Part shown: positions 54,473 through 64,000 of the stretch, one piece after another
How positions within the stretch are numbered: position 1 is the first letter of the stretch
Layout: the number at the start of each line of letters is the position of its first letter
Assembly: GCA_007570785.1 (NCBI GenBank)
Contig: ML664161.1
Location: 44,726,418 to 44,790,417 of the forward strand
Direction of reading: 5' to 3'
DNA from: Antilocapra americana
Lineage: Eukaryota > Chordata > Mammalia > Artiodactyla > Antilocapridae
DNA: 64,000 nt
Translations under genes and position numbers: made by a program
The notes under the pieces: generated by a model
What the model saw: only the letters and a program-made list of their open reading frames with translations
Told to the model about the DNA's origin: nothing
Database searches by the model: none

Positions 54473-55151
54473 ATGGAATACTACTTATCCAATAATAACA
54501 AAATCTTCCCATTTGCAACAACATGGATGCACCTAGAGGATATAATGTTTGGTGAAATATATCAAAGAGAAAAAGACAAAATCTGTATTTTGTCACTTAT
54601 ATGTGGAATCTAAAAAAAAAAGAATAAACATAACAAAACAGAAATAGTCATAGAGAACAAACAGGAGGCTGCCAGAGGGGAGGGGTGAGGGGAAGAGAGA
54701 AATAGATGAGGGAGATTAAGAGATATAAACTTCAGTTGCAAAAATAAATGAGTCATGAGTATGAAGCGTACAGTGTGAGGAATATAGTCAATAATTATGT
54801 AGTATCTTTGTATGGTGATAGGTGCAACTAGACATAGTTAAGAACTGATTTAGTATCGTAGGTCAATGATACTCCATTAAAAAAACTAGCAAACTTACAG
54901 AAAAAGATATCAGATTAGTGGTTATTTAAGGTGGAGGTTGAGGAGGAACTGAATGATGGCAGCCAAAGGTACACTTTCAGTTATAAGATAAATAAGTACT
55001 AGGGATGCATGTAATGTATAATGTGATAAATATAATAAAAACTGCTGTATGCTATATATGAAAGGGAGTAAATCGTAAATTTTCATCACAAGAAAAGTAC
55101 TTTTTTTTCCTATTTGTTTAATTTTATCTATATGAGATGACTGGCATTCAC

Positions 55152-55361
55152 TGCTTTCCAGATGGTGCAGTGGTGAAGAATCCACCTGCCAATGCAGGAG
55201 ACAGACACAGAAGCACAGGTTTGTTCCCTGAGTTGGGAAGATTCCCTGGAATAGGAATAGCAACCCACTCCAGTTTCCCATGGATGGAGGAACCTAGTAA
55301 GCTACATCCTATGGGGTCACAAAGAGTCAGACATTACTGGTGACTGAGCATGCAGGCATGC
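55152..55361 (+). mobile_element. Bov-tA SINE inside the L1 3' UTR
   Basis: Head 'tttccagatggtgcagtgg', a damaged B box, BovA body 'gcaacccactccagtttcc' with a small deletion, and a 3' end drifting into 'gcatgcaggcatgc'. The L1 3' UTR continues on both sides. Confidence 0.9.
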
Positions 55362-55478
55362 AAACTTATTGTGGTAATCATTTCATGATGCATGTAAGTC
55401 AAATCATCATGCTATACACCTTAAATTTACACAGTGCTGTATAATAATTATATGTCAATTGGAACTGGAAGAAAAACT

Positions 55479-55973
55479 AAAAGAACAGATGCTCTATGTA
55501 CTTACCACAGCCCCACTTAATGGAAGCATCCACAGCTGGTAACCACAGGGGAATACAAAGGTGAGGTTTCCACGTGCAACTGTGGAGAACAGGGTTAGAG
55601 TAAGCATGGTCGAGTTTGAAGAATATAAATAATTGCTATTGCACCTTTGAACCTAGGAAACATGATTGATCTGTTAAGGCTGTTTACTTCTGTGGCACTT
55701 GTTCATGGCTGCTGCCAAGTTCAAGTTCTTTTAAAAAAGAAAGAAAGAAAGCTCTGTTGAGCCTCTTCCACAAATAACAAATCAAGACACTGAGCTAGGT
55801 TCTATCACCCATGTTCCTTCCTAAAAACTGCATGAAACTGTCACTGTTTGATTTTGCAAATGGGAGAATGTATCTCATAGAAGTCAAGCCGATTGTCTAA
55901 CTTCATAGAGCTAGTAAGTGCGTGGCCTGGATGTGAACCCTAGCCTTCTGATACTGACTCGGTGTATATTTGT
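55479..55973. other. Unassigned spacer
   Basis: Possibly a MIR-like patch at 55780-55960 ('gagaatgtatctcatagaa', 'ctagtaagtgcgtggcc'), too weak to call. No gene. Confidence 0.4.
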
Positions 55974-56070
55974 GTGCTCAGTCACTCAGTTGTGTCCGAC
56001 TCTTTGCAACCCTTTAGACTGTTGCCTGCCAGGCTCCTCTGTCCATGGGATTTTCCAGGCAAGAATACTG
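55974..56070 (-). mobile_element. BovA SINE fragment
   Basis: On the minus strand: 'cagtattcttgcctggaaa', 'cccatggacagaggagcctgg' and a 3' end 'cggacacaactgagtgact'. The tRNA head is absent. Confidence 0.9.
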
Positions 56071-57189
56071 CATCTTCAGTAAAGACCAGAGTGCCTCATT
56101 CATAGGAGGGGCTTCATAAATATTTTTGAATTAAGGCTGAGAGACCCAATTTTCAGAATTGTAGGGTGGGGGATGGTCAAAGTCAGGGATAGCCTAGAGG
56201 CCACAGTAGTTTGGGCCAGGATTCAGTTGACTGTGTAAGATTGGCTTTAATTTCCCATTTGGGCTTGTCTCTTCTGGGGCAGGGCATACCTTTGCAAGGG
56301 GACTGAGGAACCTCATTTGTAGAGCCATAGAAGCTGGATCCACAGGGCCTGGTCCCAGAGGGAAGAGGCAAAGACACTCATCAGCAACAACTTGGCACCA
56401 AACTGGGGAGACAAAACATAAGATGCCTTCCCTCCCCTAGATGCCATGGCGTCTGGCTTCAACCCTATTTTCCTGATGTAGGAGTGGGGTGGGGATGGCA
56501 TATGCTGTAAGGGAGAAATTATGGATGAGGGGAAACTGGCATAGAACCTCCTTGTCTGGCATCTGAACACAGTTCTCAAGCCCCAGCCTCTTTTAGTGCT
56601 TTGGGTTTCCTCATCCCAACATCTCCTACCTTTGCAATCTAGCCTCTGCCTTTTCCTCCTGTGCCCAAACCCTATCCCAAACATCAGCTTTAAAACCGGC
56701 AGTTATTAAATATAGGGTTTATTATCTTTATGATGATGTGTGTGCAAGGATGAATTTAAATGACACCCTTCCATGGGCCTCAGAATCTCTGCTGGGGCTG
56801 TACTCACTGTCTCTGAGAGAGGAGCCTGGACACATATCTACCAAATCTATCAAACACTGATCATACTTTGTTACCAAACCTCTAAGTCCCTCAATGACTC
56901 CTGCCTTTAGATGCTCACACTTTGGATACAAGCGGGTATTGGGCAGTAGGCAACAGAGCCCAGGTAACATGCTGATGGAGCATAGTCATCAAGAGAAAAT
57001 ATGGACTTGATTTAAAAGACCGAATTGAGTAGCGGCATTTCTAGTATTATCCAGGCTATAGAGACATGTCTGACAGAAGGAGAATTTTCTGGACAAGGGG
57101 ACCTTCTCACTCCATTAGGTTGCATCGGCAACCTGCAGCCTCCTACAACTCCAGGGCCCTGGGTCATCGCAGGCCTGCTTTCCCCCAGT
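56071..57189. other. Unassigned 1.1 kb stretch
   Basis: No transposon or gene recognised. A 123-codon minus-strand frame (56313-56684) looks random: basic, with no domain and no splice support that I can see. Confidence 0.45.
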
Positions 57190-57430
57190 GGTTCCCCATC
57201 TTTTGTCCTGTGCTGATGTCCGTCCATCAGCACAGTGGCTCCCAGAGGCAGGGACTCTTACCGGGGGTTAGGGAGTAAGTGGTGCATGTTCTCCCAGGGT
57301 GTGTGAATCAGAATCCCCTGGTGAAGCACTTTGAACTGCACCCCTCCAGGATGATCTGATATCCACCCACCTCCAAGGCTTGAGCCCACTGTTTGATAAT
57401 TACCACAGAGTTTAGGGCTCTGGAGAGCAA
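57190..57430 (+). mobile_element. Possible MER5-like hAT relic
   Basis: 'cccagtggttccccatc' could be the 5' terminal repeat (consensus cagtggttctc), and 'gaatcagaatcccctggtg' fits the MER5 interior. The 3' end is not clear. Confidence 0.45.
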
Positions 57431-57589
57431 AACAACAGAGACTTCTAAATTAGCCACGTGTCTTAGAGCTGTTTCTCCACCCAACTTGGACAGAAGTCTC
57501 CCAGACAGATGATGTCATTGCAACTAGAGAGGAGACTTATTAAAAATCTGTGCTCTCACTGGCTGAGAAAACTTTTCCCGGAACCCTCA

Positions 57590-58295
57590 GGGACTGATGG
57601 CAGGAATGTAGACTAGCACAGTCATTCTGGAGAGCAATTTGGCAGTACTTGGTGAAATTAAGAGTGCCTACACCCTGTGACCCAGCCATCCCTCTCTCTT
57701 GGGGGGTGTAGGCTCCCCCAAGAAACTCAGGCACAAGTCCATTAAGGGATGCATAGGAGGGTGTTTTATGCACCACTGGGTGTGGGAATTGGTGATGGTG
57801 ATGGCTAGCACTTGCTGGATATTTATTGGGCTCTGTCCTTTGCATGTTCTCGGTACTCTACATGAAATAGACACTCTTACTATTTCTGTTTTAGAAATGA
57901 GAACACAGGTATGGGGTGGTGGAGTAAATGGTCTAAGTTCACACAGTTGGTAACTGGGAATGATGCCAGGTAGTCTGGCTCCCACATTTGCACTCCTAAC
58001 CATTAGGTCGCATGGTCTGTCTTTGTATGCATCATTGGGGAATGACTAGATGAATAGGGAATACTGCTCATCAAGCACGTGGGCAAGTCTTAAAAGCATA
58101 GAACTGAGTAAAATAAGAAGGAAAAAAATGAATTCCACAGTTCACTGCCATGTGTCATTTATATTTATATACTTTGATACATAAAATGTATACAAAGATG
58201 ATATAGCATCATGAAATTTTGAATGTATTAATATACATCCAAGTACATATTAATATGAGGTGGGAGCAAATAGAAGTCAGATATGAAAAGGAAAT
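57590..58295 (+). mobile_element. Old L1 (L1ME-like) relic interrupted by MIR
   Basis: 'ggcaggaatgtagactagc', 'agagcaatttggcagtac' and 'accctgtgacccagccat' are the classic ORF2 end of old L1. The piece after the MIR (58016-58295) is AT-rich and less certain. Confidence 0.6.
57795..58015 (-). mobile_element. MIR SINE relic
   Basis: 'tgctggatatttattggg', 'ttctgttttagaaatgag', 'ttcacacagttggtaactgg' and 'caggtagtctggctccc', then 'cctaaccattaggtc', run the whole MIR in reverse. Confidence 0.82.
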
Positions 58296-59499
58296 GTATT
58301 AAATAAATAAAACAAAGCCTACAAATTGAGAGAAGGCCTTGCCCAGAATGGTGATGACTGGGAGCCATGAACTGAGGAAGGGTGTAACTCTGCTGTCTTC
58401 TTCTGAGCCTAATATTTCTCCCCTATAATTCTCTTTATGAAAGCAGATGCAAAGCTGCATCCCACACACTCCTGGGAGAATCAGAGCAGGCAAACTCATT
58501 GTCATTCTCTTCTTTGGCCCCCTTAACCCTGGTAGTAGCAGAGTCCTAAAACATATGTGTATTCTGCCCAGTGTTTGATTCCACCTTAAAAAGCAAGTTT
58601 AGTTCCTCCTATCTTAGAGATGAAAATAGAAGCAACTCAGAGAGGTAGTGACCTGCACTTGCCCTTATGTGCTCATGTTCATGTTCGGTGAAACTGGCAC
58701 CTTACCCGGCTCATAGTGTAAAGCTTCCACTCTGTGGTTTACAACTTACGCATGGACATGGTCCTGGAAACCACCAATTCCCTCTGTACAAACAGCCGTT
58801 ATTTCGAAGAGTCAGAGGAATTTCTGTGGTTTTGTCTGATGAAGACCTTAAAGTAAGGACTATACATTCAAGGATGACAATACAATTATTTTAATCAAAT
58901 TTTTTCCAGGGTTACATTGGAATAGGGCATTATTGCAAACCTTTTGAGAAAATTATTTATTTGTATTTCACATATCTCTGGCAATGGCTGATCCTAACAG
59001 TTGGCATTGTTAGCACCTGCTCATGCCTCCATGGAAGGCTTGTCTACAAATGAGCATCTCTCAGTCCGTTATTCCTGAGCATGCCAAAACATGAATTCCA
59101 GCATTTTTAAATGAGTTAAATACAGGCATTGCTCACATTAGCATGTGTCATGGTTTCCTATATAGATGGAAAATTAATTCATAGTTAATGTTGTAATCAG
59201 AAAGACTTCAGAGAATGATTCAACAGGCAAATGCACAATGACTCTAAAATGTAGTTACCTCATTCATTCTGTTTTCAGAGTCAGGTTAGCATAAGAATTC
59301 TTTCAACACCCTGATGGTTTTATTCTCACAACACTCATTTGCAAGTTGCCCCCATTGTCTACCAACACTCGTAGAAGATACAGCTCTGATCAAAGGACAA
59401 ACTGGCAATGAAACTGACTGGACAAAGTTATGTAGGGATATACATACAGGACTGTGCAGCTCAAACTGTGGTTTCTGCTAGAGTGGGGCTCTTCATTAA
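58296..59499. other. Unassigned 1.2 kb stretch
   Basis: No gene or confident repeat recognised. Confidence 0.45.
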
Positions 59500-60172
59500 A
59501 GGTAACATTCAAAAAACTAAGATCATGGCATCTTGTCCCATCACTTCATGGCAAATAGATGGGGAAAAGGCAAAAACAGTGACAGACTATTTTCTTGGGT
59601 TCCAAAATCACTGGAGACGGTGACTACAGCCCTCCTGGAAGTTAAAAGATGCTTGCTCCTTGGAAGGAAAGCTATGAGAAACCTAGACAGCATATTAAAA
59701 AGCAGAGACATAACTTTGCCAACAAAGGTTTGTATAGTCAAAGCTATGGTTTTTTTAGTAATGATGTATGGACATGAGAGTTGAACCATAAAGAAGGCTG
59801 AGCACTGAAGAATTGATGATTTCAAACTGTGATGCTGGAGAAGACTCTTGAGAGTCCTTTGGACAGAAAGCAGATCAAACCAGTCAACCCTAAAGGAAAT
59901 CAACCCTGAATATTTATTGGAAGGACTGATGCTGAAGCTCCAATACTTTGGCCACCTGATGCAAAGAGCTGACTCATTAGAAAAAATCTTGATGCTATGA
60001 AAGATTGAAGGCTTGAGCAGAAAGGGATGACAGAAGATGAGATGGTTGGATGGTATCACTGACTCAATGGACATGAGTTTGAGCAAACTCTGGGAGATAG
60101 TGAAGAACAGTGAAGCCTGGCATGCTGCAGTCCATGGGATCGCAAAGAGTTGGACACAACTGAGCGACTGAA
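59500..60172 (+). mobile_element. BovB 3' fragment
   Basis: Starts at the 'NIQKTKIMAS' segment after the RT palm and ends with 'caactgagcgactgaatg'. Surviving frames are 59408-59623 and 59533-59784. The 239-codon frame on the opposite strand (59541-60260) is antisense to this BovB and is not a gene. Confidence 0.95.
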
Positions 60173-60944
60173 TGACAATTTCATAAATTATGTGAAAAGG
60201 CTGTCTCAGGATCCTTAGCAAAGAGTGGGGAGGTTTGGAGAGGCAGAGGTGGGGAGGCAAGAAGGCTGAGTAGCAGCCCTCATGTTGTGAAGTCAGGAAG
60301 GAGGAGGGGGGTGAAGTTGGGTACAGAAGTGAAGAGGGTGAAGAATAAACCTGAGGAGGATATGCCTGAAGAGGAGTGGATGGATAGCATAGAAGGTGGG
60401 AGTGACGAGGCTTGGCCTCAGATTGTGAGACTGAACTACAGTGTGGCTAAAAGTGGGTCTCACACTGATGTCTATCGACTGTGGATCTGAAAGCCTGCAC
60501 CCATAGCATTCTGGGAGAGGACATTCTGGATGCGTGTTCCCAGTTCTCTCTAACATCCAGACACAGAAAGGGGTCTGCTACGTGGCAGAGCACATTTCCA
60601 TGGAAGCAGCTCATGGGATGCTCAAATTCTGGCAGTTCACTGAAAGATGTCCCGAATGCTCAGAACACCCCTCTTCCTGAGCCTACTCACAAGGCTCTCT
60701 GAAGTGACTTGAGGAGCCAGGCTGGGGGAAGAGTGGACATTCCTTTAAAATGATCCTCCATAGCATAAAATGGCTACTGCACAAAGACAGGTACAAAGTC
60801 TCATCTCTGGATGCCTGCAATCTAGTCTAGATCAAGAGGCACGGATGCAAGCAAGAGGCTCCTGAGAAAACCAACCCCACATTTGTCTGACATTTTCCAC
60901 TTATATATAATTTTATACCATGACCTCATCTAATCTCTAGAAGG
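60173..60944. other. Unassigned stretch
   Basis: Purine-rich at 60290-60370. The Glu/Lys-rich 67-codon frame (60287-60490) has no recognisable domain. Confidence 0.4.
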
Positions 60945-61115
60945 AATCCTTGTAAAGTCAGGAAAGCAGGTACAGTGGGGTCTATTTTATAGTTGTACAA
61001 GCTGACATCTAGAGAGGCCAAATAACTTGCCAAAATTAGTTTAGGGAAATGACGATAGGCCCAAGACTGAAATTCAAGTCTCCATGTTTCTAGATTAGTG
61101 TTATTCTATTGGACT
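60945..61115 (-). mobile_element. MIR SINE relic
   Basis: 'ggtctattttatagttgtac', 'gaggccaaataacttgcc' and 'actgaaattcaagtctcc' match MIR in reverse. Confidence 0.75.
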
Positions 61116-61169
61116 TTGTTGCCTCCATAACAAGGGTCACAACATTTAAATCAAGGCCTCCTGATAACT

Positions 61170-61425
61170 CTTTCAGTGTCAAGCATTTGCTGGAAGTTAG
61201 GGAATATACGGAGACTACTGTCCTCAGGGTATAGTCTAGTAGACAAGATAGGAATACTAAAACCCTTTTACTGAAATATATGTACAGGAAATGCAGAAAT
61301 CGCCAAGTGTTCAGCTCAGTGAACTATCACAAAGTGAACACACCCTTGAAATCACCACCTAGATTAAGAAACAGAAGGATACAGGCACTCCAACAGCCAG
61401 CCCTTTTTGTGCCCCTGGGACTGAG
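61170..61425 (-). mobile_element. L2-like piece and old L1 3' UTR, both reverse
   Basis: 61170-61250 ('agcatttgctggaagttag', 'ctcagggtatagtctagt') fits a reversed L2 end. 61262-61425 ('tcagctcagtgaactatcac', 'gtgaacacacccttg', 'caccacctagattaag') fits the reversed 3' UTR of an old L1M. Confidence 0.55.
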
Positions 61426-62657
61426 ATGCTAACAATTAAATATGTCACAAGATAGATAAAAATTAAGGCAAACAGTTGCAGAAATTAAACTTCCAGATGG
61501 TAATAAAAGAAGCAAAAGTCACTGAAAGAGGTTTCCCAGCTGAGGTGCCCTGAACAGCCACCCTAAATTACAACAAAGCATCCTAGGGTAGGGGATCAGA
61601 GAAGCAATGGCAGGAGAGAATTTCCAAAGAAGCAAAGAAGCGGTCTCTTACCCCATAGAAAGAGGAAGGTGCCGGGGAGGGTTTGAGCAGCCCATGCAGC
61701 TGACAAGACCCAGCGAGCTGCTCAGCCACCGACCCCTACTGATAACACACCAGTACTTTCTCCAAAGCTGAGTGCTTTTCAGTTCCCCTCTCCTCAAAAC
61801 TCTTAACCTCATTCTTACACTCTCTCTGTGAGTTTTCCATGTTGGCAAGAAAGGTGAGAAAATGTCAAGCATACCCAAATGAGGAGACTTAGAAGAGATG
61901 CTTGTGGCTTTAGCTCAGCTGCCTGGATTACAGCCTTTCCAAGGTACTGTCTGAGATCAAACATGGGGCGAAGGAGCCACACAAGCACACTTCTTGCACA
62001 ATTTAGAGAGAATTGTGCAGTGGATGTGTTTTGACTGGACACTTCCTTAGGAGAGACCGTTGTCAGTGTTTGTGGAACAAGTGATATAGGTGATTAAGAA
62101 CACTAAACTTTTGGTTTTCTCATGTTTGGATTATAATTGCTTATTATCTAACTTAAAAAGGGGGGCTTTGTCTATCTATGAAGTTATTTAAATATTTCAA
62201 AGTGGAGACACTAAAATAGGATGCTATGTTAAAGAATATTTGGGTTGATCACCCCTTCGTTAACCGTTTACACCAGCCCAGGAAAGAATCAGAAGTCTCG
62301 GGGTGTTCTTGATCTTCTTGAGGACATTCATCTGGACTGCTATTTTTTCCAAGAAGATTCCTTCAGACCAATAGTAGAGTTTACAGCAGTTATGTCAGGG
62401 GCAGCAACTGGGGAGTTTTCAGGCATTTAGGAGAGTTATGTTAGGGATAGAAAAATCGTGCATGTGGGTGTGGTATGGTGTGGTGTTTGTGTGAGTTTGG
62501 TGAATTGCAAAGGATCACCCTATTTCTGGTACCTGCCCAAGCATCCACCTTTCTCCATTACAACCCTACTTTTCCTAACTGGCTTCTTTCAAGCCTCTAG
62601 TTATCAGTGCACTCTCAAGCCAGGTTCCTATCTCAATGGTTTTGTTTTCTTTCTAAT
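61426..62657. other. Unassigned 1.2 kb stretch
   Basis: No transposon or gene recognised. A short TGG/GTG-rich patch lies at 62460-62500. Confidence 0.45.
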
Positions 62658-62792
62658 ACTTCCCTGGTGGTTTAGCAGTAAAGAATCTGTCTGCAGTGCA
62701 GGAGATGCAAGAGGTGTGGCTTCAATCCCTGGCTTGGGATGGTCCCCTGGAGTAGGAAATGCCAAGGTTGCTTTTTTTTTTTTTTTTTTTTA
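62658..62792 (+). mobile_element. Truncated tRNA-headed SINE ending at a T22 run
   Basis: Head 'acttccctggtggtttagc', B-box-like 'gcttcaatccctgg' and 'gggatggtcccctggagtagg', then only the first bases of the BovA body. It is followed by a run of about 22 T (62771-62792), not the A-rich or simple tail expected. Confidence 0.85.
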
Positions 62793-63317
62793 CTATTTCT
62801 GATTGTGATCAGGGAGAAAATGTTTGCCTTACAAAGGCACACAGACACACACATTTTAAAAAGCCCCTTTGAAAATCTACCTGTAGTATCTATTGTATAC
62901 TTCGATGTTTTCTTTTATTCTGTTCTTTCACTTAAAAAATGCTGAACTCCACCCACCAAACTAATTTTCACCATCTATGGCTTTTCATAAAGAATCACTC
63001 CATCTCAGTTCAGGAAAATTATTAATAAATAAGGTAGGTATGTGTTTTGTTTTGCTTTGCTTTGGTTTTTGATAAGCATTAAGGTTTCACCACTGCCTTA
63101 AATTTAAAAATTTTACTCCTGAGGTTTATAAGGCTCTCTCAGCAGCCTGGATAAAAGAGAGAGCTTCTATGTAGACCTTTAATTTTCTCTCACCTACAAG
63201 GGATGCACCCAAGACTTTTGGGTCCTGCCCTGCACACTGTGTGAGAGAGATTTGCAGGAGCAGTGGGTGTTCTTCCAAAGTACACAGAAGACAGAGTGCA
63301 ATGGACATGAAATGCAA
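62793..63317. other. Unassigned stretch
   Basis: No gene or confident repeat recognised. Confidence 0.45.
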
Positions 63318-63613
63318 TCAGTTCAGTTCAGTCGCTAAGTTGTGTCCGACTCCTTGCGACCCCATGAACCCTAGCACATCAGGCCTCCCTGTCTATCACC
63401 AACTCCCGGAGTCCACCCAAACCCATGTCCATTGAGTTGGTGATGCCATCCAAACATCTCATCCTCTGTCGTGCCCTTCTTCTCCTGCCCTCAATCTTTC
63501 CCAGCATCAGGGTCTTTTCCGTTGAGTCAGCTCTTCACATCAGGTGGCCAAAATATTGGAGTTTCAGCTTCAACATCAGTCCTTCCAATGAACACCCAGG
63601 ACTGATCTCCTTC
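63318..63613 (-). mobile_element. BovB 3' tail, reverse
   Basis: About 300 bp of the BovB 3' end. The BovB 3' terminus is seen here as 'cagttcagttcagtcgc' and the 5' truncation is at 'cccaggactgatctcc'. Near-consensus, so a later copy than most. Confidence 0.94.
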
Positions 63614-64000
63614 CTTCCAATATTTTAATTCTAATTATTTAGCATGCGGACAAAATACCATAGGGCAACTTCCTATTTGTAATAAAAGCATGCTATAATA
63701 AAGCGGGTCCAAGAAAATTTGGGAAGAGGACTACAAAAACAGAGAAGTTGGGTTTGACCTCAAAACTCACCTTCCCAATTTTATTTTTAACTAGTCTCAG
63801 TTCTTGACTACCTTCTCATTGCTATCATCTTCACATGTAAATTGAGCAGTCATGTCTTCCTGCTACTTGAATCTAAAGGTCATCCAAGAAGACATTTGCC
63901 TAGACTAACACTTGCCCTCTGAGAAAAACTCACCAATATGAACAACCAGAGGAAAAGGAAGCACAAGTACCTTAACCAAAATGGTACATGATAATTTGTT
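63614..64000. other. Unassigned stretch to the window end
   Basis: No feature recognised. Confidence 0.4.

Larger units (their letters stand above)
53037..54610 (+). pseudogene. L1 ORF2p C-terminal half (relic)
   Basis: The host L1 resumes after the BovB. Recognisable are the segments for 'KNKPEGI..FPYFKLF' (53170-53220), 'KAFAQ-like' 53755, and the cysteine motif region 'QRCGEEGTLVQCWWEC' in outline near 54100-54150, then 'CPSTDE' at 54345. It is full of stops. A microsatellite (54372-54472) sits where the 'WYIYTMEYY' codons should be. Confidence 0.85.
48640..55478 (+). mobile_element. Old L1 (L1MA-like) with both ends, internally deleted, four nested insertions
   Basis: The element has an L1 5' UTR (48640-49200), the start of the ORF1 region (49200-49395), ORF2 from the RT fingers onward (about 49500) and a 3' UTR ending at about 55478 ('ttgtggtaatcatttcatg', 'acaccttaaatttac'). 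Most of ORF1 and the first part of ORF2 are missing, and a 5'-UTR-like scrap (49430-49470) lies at the joint. Later insertions are BovB (50451-53024, itself hit by an L1 tail at 52188-52446), CHR (53513-53634) and Bov-tA (55152-55361). Confidence 0.88.

Noticed and set aside
56313..56684. 123-codon minus-strand open frame as a small gene
   Set aside because: No domain, signal peptide, plausible start context or splice evidence, and its composition looks random.
59541..60260. 239-codon open frame on the minus strand
   Set aside because: It is antisense to the BovB fragment at 59500-60172. Similar antisense frames occur over other BovB copies (for example 8362-8790 and 20960-21337), which shows it is a property of the repeat.
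1..64000. Endogenous retrovirus with gag, pol or env
   Set aside because: Only solo MaLR/LTR-like relics were seen. All RT-like sequence shows BovB or L1 motifs, not retroviral ones.

Overview
The window looks like non-coding nuclear DNA from a ruminant artiodactyl, most likely a bovid. The evidence is its repeat content. It carries at least eleven BovB (RTE-type) LINE fragments, about sixteen BovA/Bov-tA SINE units (including Bov-A2-type and tRNA-headed dimers) and five CHR-type tRNA SINEs of the cetartiodactyl lineage. L1 copies of several ages and old pan-mammalian repeats (MLT1 LTRs, MIR, L2, MER2, MER5) lie alongside. I found no host protein-coding gene, no functional RNA gene, no CRISPR array and no prokaryotic feature. 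Every long open frame is explained by a LINE reverse transcriptase or endonuclease relic, by antisense of BovB, by a SINE, or by a minisatellite whose unit is a multiple of three.

Layout. Positions 1-9000: an MLT1 LTR, three CHR SINEs, BovB tails, a second MLT1 and two old L1 blocks, each invaded or abutted by BovB. Positions 9000-20600: degenerate LTR-like relics, SINEs, a 36-bp minisatellite that runs into a 100-N assembly gap (13737-13836), a BovB copy, a repeat-poor 3 kb stretch (15053-18240), and L2/L1/Bov-tA pieces. Positions 20681-24696: a rearranged, almost full-length BovB, with the 3' half inverted relative to the 5' half plus an extra reverse-transcriptase segment, all inside one 8-bp direct repeat. 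Positions 24700-48600: mostly unrecognised sequence with scattered SINEs, MIR, L2, MER2, MER5, BovB tails, an MLT1 split by a younger L1, and a long imperfect hairpin at 46470-46575. Positions 48640-55478: an old L1 with a recognisable 5' UTR and 3' end but internally deleted, carrying a 2.6 kb BovB (itself hit by an L1 tail), a CHR SINE and a Bov-tA SINE. Positions 55479-64000: SINEs, MER5-like, L1/MIR, BovB, L2 and MIR remnants.

Nothing here forms a pathway or operon. The biology is that of retrotransposon machinery: autonomous BovB and L1 encode endonuclease and reverse transcriptase, and the BovA, Bov-tA and CHR SINEs are non-autonomous passengers. All LINE copies are broken by truncation, stop codons or lost catalytic residues. 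The most informative objects are the composite BovB at 20681-24696, the nested stack at 48640-55478 with an in-frame antisense L1 insertion, and the minisatellite at the gap. Family names come from recognising consensus features by eye; boundaries of old repeats are approximate.
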